Shown: positions 42,692 through 50,939 of the stretch, piece by piece
Layout of the letters: each line of letters opens with the position of its first letter
Position numbering within the stretch: the stretch's first letter is position 1
DNA from: Drouetiella hepatica Uher 2000/2452
Lineage (GTDB): Bacteria; Cyanobacteriota; Cyanobacteriia; Elainellales; Elainellaceae
DNA length: 64,000 bases
Direction: 5' to 3'
NCBI GenBank assembly: GCA_019359505.1
Contig: JAHHHD010000010.1
Span: 62,001-126,000 of the forward strand
Program-made: the position numbers and the translations under genes
Notes under the pieces: generated by a model
Told to the model about the DNA's origin: nothing
Databases searched by the model: none
What the model saw: only the letters and a program-made list of their open reading frames with translations

Positions 42692-44053
42692 CTAGTTGAC
42701 CAAGGTAAAGCGGGCTTGCAGATTTTTCATCAGCTTCGAGGGCTGGCGCATGGGGGCGATCGACTCCCGTTCGGGTGTAACTGTCCAGCTATATTGGCGG
42801 AGCAGCGTCAAGAGAATGACTCGCATCTCCATCTGAGCAAACTCAAATCCTAGACAGCCGTGGGGGCCGCTGCCAAAGCCCACCAACGCAAACGGATGCT
42901 GTTTGTCTTCTTCACGGGGCGGGGCAAAGCGATCGGGATCAAAGCGATCGGGTTCGGCGTACAGCTCTGGCAGGCGGTGGGTAAGCATGGGCGACACATC
43001 CACATACCAGCCTGCCGGAATTCGGTAGCCTGCATATTCAATATCTTTCACGACTCCGCGAGGCATCCCATACACAGGAGGGTATAGGCGCTCTCCTTCC
43101 TTTAGTACGTTCGTGAGGTGAGAGAGTTGCTTCAGGTGAGTCATGTCGAGCGGTGCATCTTTCAAGATGGCATCCTGTTCTGAACGGAGACGCGATTGCC
43201 ACTCAGGATGAGCACCCAGTTCATACACTAGCCAGCTCAGCAGGTTCGAGGTCGTTTCATGTCCGGCTACCAGCATAAACAGCGCATGGTCAATCACTTC
43301 AGATTCACTCAGGTGATTTCCATCCTCATCTACGGCTGCCAGCAAAAGCCCCAATACATCGCGTGACTCTTGTAGATTACCTTGGCGCTGGCGCTCGGCA
43401 ATTACAGAGCGCATAAACTCAGTCAGCTTTTGACGGGCATGCTGCGATCGACCATAGGGTGTCCAGGGAATATCCAGACGTAAAATCGATAGCCCTCCCT
43501 TCACAAGCTGCGAAAACCACTGGCTAGTCTGTCCTACTTCACTTGCCGTTTGGGTGCCAATAAACAGCCGACAGGCAATCACGAGCGTAAGCCGACGAAA
43601 TTCAGTTAATAAATTAACGGTTTCTCTTGTTGCCCAGTCTTGGACAAAATCTTGCGCTACGCTTTGAATGGTGTCGAAATAGCTGGCAATGGCGCGACCA
43701 TGAAAGGCAGGATACATAAGGCGACGGGTCGCGCGATGTTTTTCTCCTTCCATAAACAGCAGCCCATTGCCAAAGACGGGTCTGAGAAATTCCCAGCCCA
43801 GCGTGGTCGAAACATGGTCGGCTTGCTCCATCATCACCAAGCGGTTTGCTTCTGGCCCAATTAAAAATGCAAAGTTCTTGCCCATTGCCCTTGTCTTAAA
43901 GATGGAGCCATACTTGTGGAAGTGTCGCCAGTAGAATAGCTCTTCGTCACGAAATAGCTCGATGGTTTCACCGATGAGGGGCAACCCATAGGAACCCGGT
44001 ATTTCTTCAGGAGATTTGAGCGATCGCGAAGACTGAGGGGCTTGAGCAGTCAT
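42692..44053 (-). CDS. Cytochrome P450 (CYP120-like)
   Basis: This 453-residue P450 shows every key motif. The I-helix oxygen-binding segment is MLVAGHETTSN, the K-helix ExxR is EGERLYPP, the PERF-like region is FDPDRFAPPREE, and the haem loop FGSGPHGCLG has the proximal cysteine at about residue 400. The proline-rich N-terminus (PGSYGLPLIGETIELFRD) resembles CYP120/CYP26-type soluble P450s of cyanobacteria. Synechocystis CYP120A1 oxidises retinoic acid; the same substrate here is inference. No redox partner gene is adjacent. Confidence 0.93.
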   Translation of the reverse strand: MTAQAPQSSRSLKSPEEIPGSYGLPLIGETIELFRDEELFYWRHFHKYGSIFKTRAMGKNFAFLIGPEANRLVMMEQADHVSTTLGWEFLRPVFGNGLLFMEGEKHRATRRLMYPAFHGRAIASYFDTIQSVAQDFVQDWATRETVNLLTEFRRLTLVIACRLFIGTQTASEVGQTSQWFSQLVKGGLSILRLDIPWTPYGRSQHARQKLTEFMRSVIAERQRQGNLQESRDVLGLLLAAVDEDGNHLSESEVIDHALFMLVAGHETTSNLLSWLVYELGAHPEWQSRLRSEQDAILKDAPLDMTHLKQLSHLTNVLKEGERLYPPVYGMPRGVVKDIEYAGYRIPAGWYVDVSPMLTHRLPELYAEPDRFDPDRFAPPREEDKQHPFALVGFGSGPHGCLGFEFAQMEMRVILLTLLRQYSWTVTPERESIAPMRQPSKLMKNLQARFTLVN

Positions 44054-44084
44054 AAAGGCACCTGAAGGAATGAGGTAACGGCGG

Positions 44085-44120
44085 CAGTATTGCTTTTAAT
44101 AACAGTATTGCTTTTAATAA
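44085..44120. repeat. 18-bp perfect tandem duplication upstream of the P450
   Basis: CAGTATTGCTTTTAATAA occurs at 44085-44102 and again at 44103-44120 without a gap or mismatch. It lies 32 bp upstream of the P450 start codon, in the likely promoter or leader. Confidence 0.92.
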
Positions 44121-44238
44121 CAAGTCTGGTAAATCCGTGCGCGATTGCTTGACCAATTGGATTCTATATTATTTCCTCAGCGGATTCTGTTATCGTCGAT
44201 TCGCTTGTAATGACTGATGTAATGACTGAAACGATCGC

Positions 44239-44808
44239 CTATTCCTGCTGCGATCGAATCGGCATATCCTGATCGATGCCGTAGAGCTTCAGCAAGGGTG
44301 TTGGATCTTTGTCGGCAAACAGGTAAGCACTAATTTTGCTGAGTTCGGCAAAGGTGGGCACTCGCCCCTGCAAAATGCCGCGCATATCGCTGAGGGGAAG
44401 CTTGCAGGCGCGAGCAAAGGCTTCTAGGCTGGTGTTGCGCATCTGCTGCTTGAGGAAGACGATCGCCTCTGAAAAGGCGGCATAGCTCCCGGCTGCCTCT
44501 GCCGTGCGCCGCATCTCCTCGTAGGGATTTTGCTGCTCACAGGCAATCCGCAAAAAATCTTCTAGCGTGTAGGGTTTGCCGTCAGGGTGATGAATCATTT
44601 CGAGACGGGCGATTGCCCAGAGCAATCCCACGGTTGGCTCTAAGCCTACGCCATCTCGCAAGCGCTGGATCTTGGGCACGTTGGTCGTGTAGCCGACGCG
44701 ATCGCACTGCTCCACCAGTTTGGGCATAGATATACCCGCATCATCCATGATTTCGCGGATGAAGTCTCCTAGATGGCGAATGCCTGTGCGGGTGAAGTCG
44801 TAGCGCAT
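44239..44808 (-). CDS. Conserved cyanobacterial protein with HTH-like segments
   Basis: This protein of about 189 residues is soluble. The N-terminal part (FIREIMDDAGISMPKLVEQCDRVG) and the later LEAFARACKLPLSDMRGILQGRVPTFAELSKIS both read like helix-turn-helix modules of the Xre type, so DNA binding is possible. I chose the ATG at 44808 (MRYDFTRTGI). The frame stays open to 44847, next to R1 copy B. It lies behind the P450 promoter on the same strand; a regulatory link is only suggested by position. Confidence 0.7.
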   Translation of the reverse strand: MRYDFTRTGIRHLGDFIREIMDDAGISMPKLVEQCDRVGYTTNVPKIQRLRDGVGLEPTVGLLWAIARLEMIHHPDGKPYTLEDFLRIACEQQNPYEEMRRTAEAAGSYAAFSEAIVFLKQQMRNTSLEAFARACKLPLSDMRGILQGRVPTFAELSKISAYLFADKDPTPLLKLYGIDQDMPIRSQQE

Positions 44809-44838
44809 GGTGAGCAGCGGGAAAAAGTTAATTCTGAG

Positions 44839-44936
44839 GTATGGCAACCGCCAAGGCGGTTAGGAAGGGGACATTTAGGGTGGGGCGCTTCGCGCCCCAC
44901 CCTAAATGTCCTAAGCAAACTGGCGACAGCCATATC
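44839..44936 (+). repeat. MITE-like element R1, copy B
   Basis: The element has ends TATGGCAACCGCCAAGGCGG and CTGGCGACAGCCATAT, an imperfect terminal inverted repeat. A perfect central hairpin with arms GGACATTTAGGGTGGGGCGC surrounds a TTC loop. It is the cleanest of the three copies and lies immediately upstream of the HTH-like gene. Confidence 0.88.
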
Positions 44937-45188
44937 AAAAAAAGTTACTCGGAGATTGACAGGATGGATGGAGTGTGAGACTTTTATATTTATCGTAAAT
45001 AAGTAATTGAATATCAAATATTGAATATCAAATTTGATATTTTGTCAAGCTGATTTACGTTAGGCAATTTCTGAAACTAAATTCACCTTTGGGTTGGAGC
45101 AGGTTTTTCTAAAACTTTGCGTCAAGCCAATCAACAAATTGCTAAGCCTGTTCTTGTAGCATGCTCCATGACGACTAAAACTAAATGA
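44937..45188. other. A/T-rich gap downstream of R1 copy B
   Basis: No gene is seen. Near 45005-45045 the word ATTGAATATCAAAT is repeated, followed by an inverted AAATTTGATATTT. This is an A/T-rich, weakly palindromic tract that could hold the promoter of the HTH-like gene. Confidence 0.5.
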
Positions 45189-45362
45189 CTAAATTTTGCC
45201 CTCTGCTCTTGCCCGATCTAAGGCTTCCCGAATCAAGCGTTGAGCCGTTTTTCCTTCCGATCGTTCCTCGATCTGCGCCAGTTTTCTAAGGGATTCCCTC
45301 TCTTCCGGTGTCAAGGGAATGCTTAAGCGCTGAACATCCTGATTTGAATCATTTTGGGTCAT
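45189..45362 (-). CDS. Small ribbon-helix-helix-like protein
   Basis: An ATG at 45362 opens 57 codons ending TAG at 45189. The protein begins MTQNDSNQDVQRLSIPLTPE, then ERESLRKLAQIEERSEGKTA, then QRLIREALDRARAEGKI. A beta-strand (QRLSIPL) followed by two helices, the second with the 'TAQRLIREAL' pattern, fits ribbon-helix-helix DNA-binding antitoxin or regulator folds. No toxin gene is adjacent on either side. The start lies within a small repeat of GGGTCAT. Confidence 0.62.
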   Translation of the reverse strand: MTQNDSNQDVQRLSIPLTPEERESLRKLAQIEERSEGKTAQRLIREALDRARAEGKI

Positions 45363-45494
45363 CTTGGGTCATTTTGATTCAATGGTAGAAAAATAGATTT
45401 CTGTGATTTAATGAAAAACAACCTGTAGCCAGTGCGTCCCCTGGAAAGTTCTGCACTGGCTCTGGTTCCAACTTGCATTGGAGACAAATTTATT

Positions 45495-45689
45495 ATGCCC
45501 TATGACCAGCGCCTTCAGCCTTGGGTCGTCGTTTTGCTGCTGCCCAAAATGCAGCGTGTTGATGTGGCTCGATTTCACAGCTTCTCGGATGCCGAGGGCT
45601 ATGCCCAGGTGATACGAAGGCTCAACCCCGATCGCACCTACGAAGTTATGTTTGATCCGCCGAGCGATCGGGCAACACCGTTTCAGTGA
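45495..45689 (+). CDS. Small conserved cyanobacterial protein
   Basis: This 64-residue protein begins MPYDQRLQPWVVVLLLPKMQ and continues RVDVARFHSFSDAEGYAQVIRR, with a C-terminal YEVMFDPP. The ATG at 45495 is preferred over the open frame back to 45432. It has the look of a small alpha/beta protein found in several cyanobacteria (by recall). No function is known. Confidence 0.65.
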   Translation: MPYDQRLQPWVVVLLLPKMQRVDVARFHSFSDAEGYAQVIRRLNPDRTYEVMFDPPSDRATPFQ

Positions 45690-45878
45690 TTCTGCCTAAT
45701 TTCAGACAATTTTCCGGTGGAACGATCGGTAATTCAGAAAAGTCTGTAGACTAAGTGGCTAGTCAAAATTGTAGCTGAGCTAAATTTTGGGCGGCTAGAA
45801 TTCTCATTCGTCAGAGTTTTAAGCGATCGAGCTTTCAGGTGGAGATGTGTTGGGGGTAGTGGTTCATTGTTCAAGCTG

Positions 45879-47153
45879 ATGACTGTGTTTAAGCTGATGA
45901 AAGGTCGCTTCCTTTCTTTGGTAGGGTGGTCTGGGGGGCGATCGTCTAGATTAGAGTCCAGGCTCAGCCGTTTTTCCAAAACAGCAAGCCGATCTCTGCT
46001 GCTGCTATTCTTGCTGTCATTTGCAGGAGTCTGGCTGATTAGAGGGCTAAGTCCAGCAATCGCTCAGCTTCCTCGTCAGGAGATTCGCGGCGTTTGGATG
46101 ACGAGCAACGATACCGCTATTTTGCGCGATCGGCAAAAGATGCAGGATGCGGTGAGTCAGCTCAAGCGGCTCAATTTCAACACCATCTATCCGGTGGTCT
46201 GGAATTCTGGCTATGCTTTGTATCCCAGCGCTACTGCCCAACAAGCAGAAATTCAGCCCTTCGTCTTCAAAGGTTTGGAGGGGCAAGACATTCTCGCTGA
46301 GCTGATCGCGCAGGGGCATCGTCAGGGCTTGCTGGTGATGCCTTGGTTTGAGTTTGGGTTTATGGCTCCTCCCACGTCGGAACTGGCGCTAAATCATCCG
46401 GGCTGGCTGACGCAGAAGCGGGATGGTAGTCAAATTTCTATCAGCGCTGCTGGAGAGGTCATGTGGCTCAATCCGTTTCACCCAGAGGTGCAGCAGTTTA
46501 TTACCAACCTGGTGGTAGAAGTCGTCACGCAGTACAGTGCAGACGGCATCCAGTTTGATGATCATATGAGCCTACCCAACGAGTTTGGCTACGATGACTA
46601 CACGATCGCCCTCTACAAAAAAGAGACGAAAAAAGATCCTCCAGCCAATTCTACCGACCCGGCATGGGTGCGCTGGCGGGCTGACAAAATCACGGCATTT
46701 ATGGTCAAGCTGAATCAGGCGGTGAAAGCCCAAAAGCCCAGCGCGATTTTCTCGGTCTCGCCCAACTACTACGACTTTGCCTATCGGCTGCACCTGCAAG
46801 ATTGGCTTGCCTGGATACGTCAAAATATTGTGGATGAGCTAGTGATTCAGGTTTATCGCCCCAATTTGCAGAGTTTTCTAGAGCAGCTTGCGCTGCCCGA
46901 AGTGCTGGAAGCCCAGAAGAAAATTCCGACAGGGATTGGCATCTTAACCGGGCTGAGAAATAGCCCCGTTCCCATGCGGCAAATTCAGTCTCAGGTGCGG
47001 GCAGCTCAACAGCAAAACCTAGGCGTTTCTTTCTTCTATTACGAAAGCCTTTGGGACTATGCGCCGGAGGCGGTGAGCGATCGTCAGGCTGGCTTTCAAA
47101 CCCTGTTTCCCTACCCGGCACTGCGATCGGCAGTTCAATCCAGCATTCAATAG
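45879..47153 (+). CDS. Glycoside hydrolase-like GHL10 family protein
   Basis: This protein of about 424 residues has an N-terminal signal or anchor helix (SLLLLFLLSFAGVWLIRGL, about residues 38-58) and then the GHL10/DUF187 domain. It begins EIRGVWMTSNDTAILRDRQ and carries LKRLNFNTIYPVVWNSGYALYPS, LVMPWFEFGFM, MWLNPFHPEVQQFI and ADGIQFDDHMSLP. It is probably exported and acts on a cell-surface glycan, but the substrate is not established. I chose the ATG at 45879. A TTG at 45867 and an ATG at 45897 are alternatives, the region being a small tandem repeat. Confidence 0.88.
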   Translation: MTVFKLMKGRFLSLVGWSGGRSSRLESRLSRFSKTASRSLLLLFLLSFAGVWLIRGLSPAIAQLPRQEIRGVWMTSNDTAILRDRQKMQDAVSQLKRLNFNTIYPVVWNSGYALYPSATAQQAEIQPFVFKGLEGQDILAELIAQGHRQGLLVMPWFEFGFMAPPTSELALNHPGWLTQKRDGSQISISAAGEVMWLNPFHPEVQQFITNLVVEVVTQYSADGIQFDDHMSLPNEFGYDDYTIALYKKETKKDPPANSTDPAWVRWRADKITAFMVKLNQAVKAQKPSAIFSVSPNYYDFAYRLHLQDWLAWIRQNIVDELVIQVYRPNLQSFLEQLALPEVLEAQKKIPTGIGILTGLRNSPVPMRQIQSQVRAAQQQNLGVSFFYYESLWDYAPEAVSDRQAGFQTLFPYPALRSAVQSSIQ

Positions 47154-47228
47154 ACCTCTTGCAAATTAAAGTTTTGGGATTAGATTTAGTGAGGGCTGCG
47201 CCCCCACTAAACCTGATTGGCAAGAGGT
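47154..47228. repeat. 75-bp palindromic element after the GHL10 gene
   Basis: Terminal inverted repeats ACCTCTTGC (47154-47162) and GCAAGAGGT (47220-47228) enclose an inner imperfect palindrome (TTTAGTGAGGGC against GCCCCCACTAAA). The left end begins at the GHL10 stop codon. Confidence 0.75.
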
Positions 47229-47268
47229 TTAATAGCGATCAGCAGCGATCGTGCTTCAGATTTGGCGG

Positions 47269-48339
47269 TTATTCCGGCAACTTGTCCTCTGGCAACTTGT
47301 CCTCTGGCAACTTGGGCAACCTTATCGGGGGGGCTTCTCGTCTCACCTCTTCCACTTGACTGACGGCAAATATGAGATTGAAGGGTTGCCCCATTTCCCG
47401 CTTGATAAAATCCTCCAGCAAGCTCACCTGTCTAGGTGTAATAGATTCTTGGGCACGAACAGTCAGATTTATTTCTGGGGGGTTCGCCAGCCAATTGGTT
47501 TTAATTTGAACGAGATCAACCCGCTGAAATGTAATTGTGCGATTCAACAAGGCTCGTTTGAGGCTTGTTTCTAGCTGCGCTTGCCTCACCAGCTCAATAA
47601 AGCTTAAACCTAGGGGAATCACCAGCACTACGGTCAGAAAAGCTCCCCAAAGCAGGGCTGTTTTAGCTCTGGGAGAGGCTGCATATCCCACGATGAAAAA
47701 GATAATCATGCAGGATAGGGTGATGCCCAATAGATTGGTGAGATAAAGCAATGTCGCTCCCCAGCTCAGTAGCCAATCACCGTGCGACAAGCCCAGTCCC
47801 ACCACACAAATGGGAGGCATGAGCGCCACTGCAATTGCGGTTCCTGCTAGACTGCCCGATATTTTGGGCTGGACTTTGGCATAGCCACTGATGCCTCCTG
47901 CGGCTACCGCAATGCCCAAATCGAGTAAATTGGGTTTAGAGCGAGCCAGAATTTCACTTCCAAACGCCGGAATACCCGTCAGATGACCGAGGCTCCAAGA
48001 TATGCCAATGGCTAAAGCTGTTCCGACTGCGATTGAAATCAAGGCTTTACGAAAAAGTGTCACCTCACCTTCCATCGCGGCGAAGGCTAAGCCCCGAATG
48101 GGCTGCATCAAGGGCGCAATAATCATGGCACCAATAATGACTGCCACACTGTTAGCAAGTAGACCTAGGGTGGCAATGGTGCAAGAACTGATGATCAGCG
48201 CTAGATAGGCTACATCGAGATGAGATTCTAACAGTAGCTCAGCTCGAACGACCTCTATGTGGAGAGGCTGAATCTGATGTTGAACGAAGTTATGAAACCG
48301 TTGCTGTACTCGAATCGATCGCTGCCCTATCCTACTCAT
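47269..48339 (-). CDS. DUF389 domain membrane protein
   Basis: This 356-residue protein has about six or seven transmembrane helices at residues 45-245. The DUF389 signature is visible: LIISSCTIATLGLLANSVAVIIGAMIIAPLMQPIRGLA. GISGYAKVQPKISGSLAGTAIAVALMPPICVVGLGLS follows. The function is not established. The C-terminus is a cytoplasmic domain ending in a repeat (LPEDKLPEDKLPE) encoded by tandem copies of CAACTTGTCCTCTGG, so the last few residues are repeat-derived. Confidence 0.87.
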   Translation of the reverse strand: MSRIGQRSIRVQQRFHNFVQHQIQPLHIEVVRAELLLESHLDVAYLALIISSCTIATLGLLANSVAVIIGAMIIAPLMQPIRGLAFAAMEGEVTLFRKALISIAVGTALAIGISWSLGHLTGIPAFGSEILARSKPNLLDLGIAVAAGGISGYAKVQPKISGSLAGTAIAVALMPPICVVGLGLSHGDWLLSWGATLLYLTNLLGITLSCMIIFFIVGYAASPRAKTALLWGAFLTVVLVIPLGLSFIELVRQAQLETSLKRALLNRTITFQRVDLVQIKTNWLANPPEINLTVRAQESITPRQVSLLEDFIKREMGQPFNLIFAVSQVEEVRREAPPIRLPKLPEDKLPEDKLPE

Positions 48340-48519
48340 TCAATCCAAGCCTTGATCATTATTTGCCAACAATTTTGTACGGATACATATGCTAATGCGC
48401 CTAGCCTTGAAGATTACTAGACATTAGAGTAATGCGTTAGAGGAACTCAGAATTCTGAGGCTGCGTCGATCTCGATATCACTAGGCTAACCCTACGATCG
48501 CATACGGCGCTCATTTGTC

Positions 48520-50214
48520 ATGCCAGATTTTCGCGATAACTCCCCCAGCACCGCCCGATCGCTCACTCTAGGACAAACCTGCAAAGACGCTTTGGGAGGA
48601 CGCGATCGCCATGACTACTACACCTTCAAGCTGAGAAATCGCAGCAGTTTTAATGCTTCTCTCGGCAGCCTAAAAGCAGATGTAGAATTGCTACAAGACC
48701 GCGATCGCAACGGCAAGTTTAGCGCCAGCGAACGAGTGGCGGCTTCTACTCCCAAAGGCAAGCGGGTTAGGTCGATCGCCTCTGCTCTCAATCCAGGCAC
48801 CTATCAGCTTCGCGTTTTCTCTGGCGATCGCGCTAATCAAACCTACAGCCTCAAGGCTGCCGCTGAGTCTCTAGGGCAATTTCAGGCAAAATACTATGGC
48901 AATACATCCCTTTCGGGCAAGCCCATTCAAACGGAGTATCTAGGAAATAGCAGCCTCAGTTTTTCTAGCGCCACAGCAAACTTGCCTAATGCAGCGAATT
49001 TTTCAGCACGCTACACCACTGAGCGATCGCTGGCGCCAGGGCTATATCACGTCAAAATTACCGCAGAGGATGGGGTACGAGTCAAAGTAGGCAAACAAAC
49101 GGTCGTTGATCAGTGGACTGATCAAGGCTATACGCCCCACTCTGGCTATTTTTACTCAGAGGGCAAGCAAGCAGCGATCGCGATTGAGCATTATGACAAG
49201 GGCACACCTAGGGCGATCGCGTTTGAGATTCAGTCTGTCATTCCTTTTCAAGATCAGGTGAATGCTTCTCAATGGAAAGCCACGCTGTTTAGCTGGGATG
49301 ATAGCCAAAGCAGCAGTCCGGCGATCGACTTTGCGGCAGATGGATTGCGGAACAAAAGGGCGATCGGTGTAATCAATTTAGGCTCCCAGATTCGCAGCGA
49401 CGGCAAGCCAGGAATCAGTTTTGACTGGGGTACAGATACCTATGTCAATGACGGCTATCGTTTGCCCCATGATACTTTTGCGCTTCAGGCAACGACGATC
49501 GCGAATTTTGACGGCAGCTCCTACACCTTTCGCGTCAAGGGCGATGATGGGTTCCAGATTCTTGCCCATCGCAAGGATAGCGGCAAAACCTATGCCATCA
49601 CGCCCAAAAACCAGTGGGTGAAGGGTTCTAGCACCTACCAGGACATTGCCTACAAACTACCCACCGGACAGTATGATCTGACGTTCAACTACTTTGAAAA
49701 GCGCGATGCAGCCAACTTTGATCTAACCTGGGAAAAGTCGCCCCAAGCTGTGCCCACTCCCCCAAAACCTTCCCCCTCACCTAGTTCACCTTCACCTGAT
49801 TCATCTTTACTATGGGACAGCCCGCTGAAGGGCTATCCGGCTACCAGTTCCTACGGGCAACGCAGCTACTGGAACGGTACGGCTACGGTATCTGGATTTC
49901 ATCGTGGCATTGACTTGGGGACAGGCGACGAGAAACCGCCGATTGAAGCCGCCCGCAAAGGCGTAGTGACGCTTGCCGAAACCGGATGGAATGGCGGTTT
50001 CGGCAATTTGATTGAAATTGACCATGGAGAAGGAATACAGACTCGATATGCCCACCTGTCTAGCATTGGGGTGAAGCAGGGCGATCGCGTTGATTCTAAT
50101 ACCGTGATCGGCTATGTCGGCACGACGGGAAACTCAACTGGGAATCATCTTCATTTTGAGGTGCTAGTCAATGGCGAAGCTCAGAACCCAGAAGACTTTC
50201 TTAGCTTTGTTTAA
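48520..50214 (+). CDS. Secreted PA14-like / M23 peptidase protein
   Basis: This 564-residue protein has four parts. Residues 1-115 are a pre-peptidase-like beta domain (DYYTFKLRNRSSFNASL). Two PA14-like domains follow at about 125-245 and 255-405 (QFQAKYYGNTSLSGKP, SYTFRVKGDDGFQI). After a proline/serine linker at about 407-430 comes a LytM-type M23 domain. It has the metal ligands in GFHRGIDLGTG (about residue 460) and the HLHFEV motif (about 543), and keeps RYAHLSSIGVKQGD. It is expected to cleave peptidoglycan cross-bridges. No classical signal peptide is seen, as in many cyanobacterial RTX-like exports. Confidence 0.88.
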   Translation: MPDFRDNSPSTARSLTLGQTCKDALGGRDRHDYYTFKLRNRSSFNASLGSLKADVELLQDRDRNGKFSASERVAASTPKGKRVRSIASALNPGTYQLRVFSGDRANQTYSLKAAAESLGQFQAKYYGNTSLSGKPIQTEYLGNSSLSFSSATANLPNAANFSARYTTERSLAPGLYHVKITAEDGVRVKVGKQTVVDQWTDQGYTPHSGYFYSEGKQAAIAIEHYDKGTPRAIAFEIQSVIPFQDQVNASQWKATLFSWDDSQSSSPAIDFAADGLRNKRAIGVINLGSQIRSDGKPGISFDWGTDTYVNDGYRLPHDTFALQATTIANFDGSSYTFRVKGDDGFQILAHRKDSGKTYAITPKNQWVKGSSTYQDIAYKLPTGQYDLTFNYFEKRDAANFDLTWEKSPQAVPTPPKPSPSPSSPSPDSSLLWDSPLKGYPATSSYGQRSYWNGTATVSGFHRGIDLGTGDEKPPIEAARKGVVTLAETGWNGGFGNLIEIDHGEGIQTRYAHLSSIGVKQGDRVDSNTVIGYVGTTGNSTGNHLHFEVLVNGEAQNPEDFLSFV

Positions 50215-50238
50215 AAGCTTTGCAACTGAAAAACTTGT

Positions 50239-50538
50239 GTAGCAACTACCAAGGTGGTTAGGGTGGGGACATTTAGGGTGGGGCACTTTGCGCCCCACCC
50301 TAAATGTTCTAAAGAATACCAATTTGAGTTGGAACCACGACAGATCCCGGTACGGGCTTGGCATTGCCAAGCCCCTTCTGAGGTTCGATGTGCCCACAAA
50401 TTTGTTTAAATTGGTAGAACATGATTTAACAAGATGTAATTCTTGGAGTAGGGGCTTAGCAATGCTAAGCCCCTAGAGCAGAGCGGTTGTACAGGTGATT
50501 GAATCCACGATCCTCAGCAGACTGGCGACAGCCATATC
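50239..50538 (+). repeat. MITE-like element R1, copy C, split by an insertion
   Basis: The left part (50239-50314) matches R1 up to the central hairpin (GACATTTAGGGTGGGGC and complement). The R1 right end, CAGACTGGCGACAGCCATAT, is found only at about 50518. In between lie about 195 bp of other repeats: R2 at 50315-50416 and a second hairpin at 50449-50475 (TAGGGGCTTAGCA arms). TTCTAAAG and TCCTCAG at the two junctions resemble a decayed target duplication. Confidence 0.78.
50315..50416 (+). repeat. MITE-like element R2, copy 1 (nested in R1 copy C)
   Basis: Ends AATACCAATTTGAG and TTTAAATTGGTA form a terminal inverted repeat. The centre has a perfect hairpin GGGCTTGGCA/TGCCAAGCCC with a single-base spacer, flanked by CCCGGTACGGG. 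The same element, inverted, occurs at 60021-60138. Confidence 0.85.
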
Positions 50539-50939
50539 TTATTAGCAGTAATCAACAAATATTTTTGCAAGTAGCCCAAGACCGATCGCCCTTGTACTCC
50601 CAAAGGCAGATATTCTGCGAAAAGCTGTATCACTTCACACAGTCTTAACAGTCAATGTGTTGCAGCAGACTTAACGCTGTTGGAGTCCAGATGGTACGGT
50701 GCGATCGCATATGTAGTGAATCAGGACTTTATAAACGTTGGGCGGACAAGGAGCTGACTCAGTTGAGCAATGAGACTGGGTGAGTTGCTAGCGTACTGCG
50801 GCGTTTTCAGTGTGCATCTGTAGGGCAGGTGCTGTCTAAGCGCGATCGCCTTGCGGTACTGAGTGGGAACTGGACTGTGACGAGTGCTGATTACAGCGCT
50901 CAGAAGACTTATTCAGCAATATTGCACAAAACAGCTTTT

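Noticed and set aside
50644-50675. Two CTTAAC words upstream of the first giant phosphoesterase gene, considered as a Pho box
   Set aside because: The words are 26 bp apart; cyanobacterial Pho boxes use 8-bp units repeated every 11 bp. Spacing and flanking bases do not fit.
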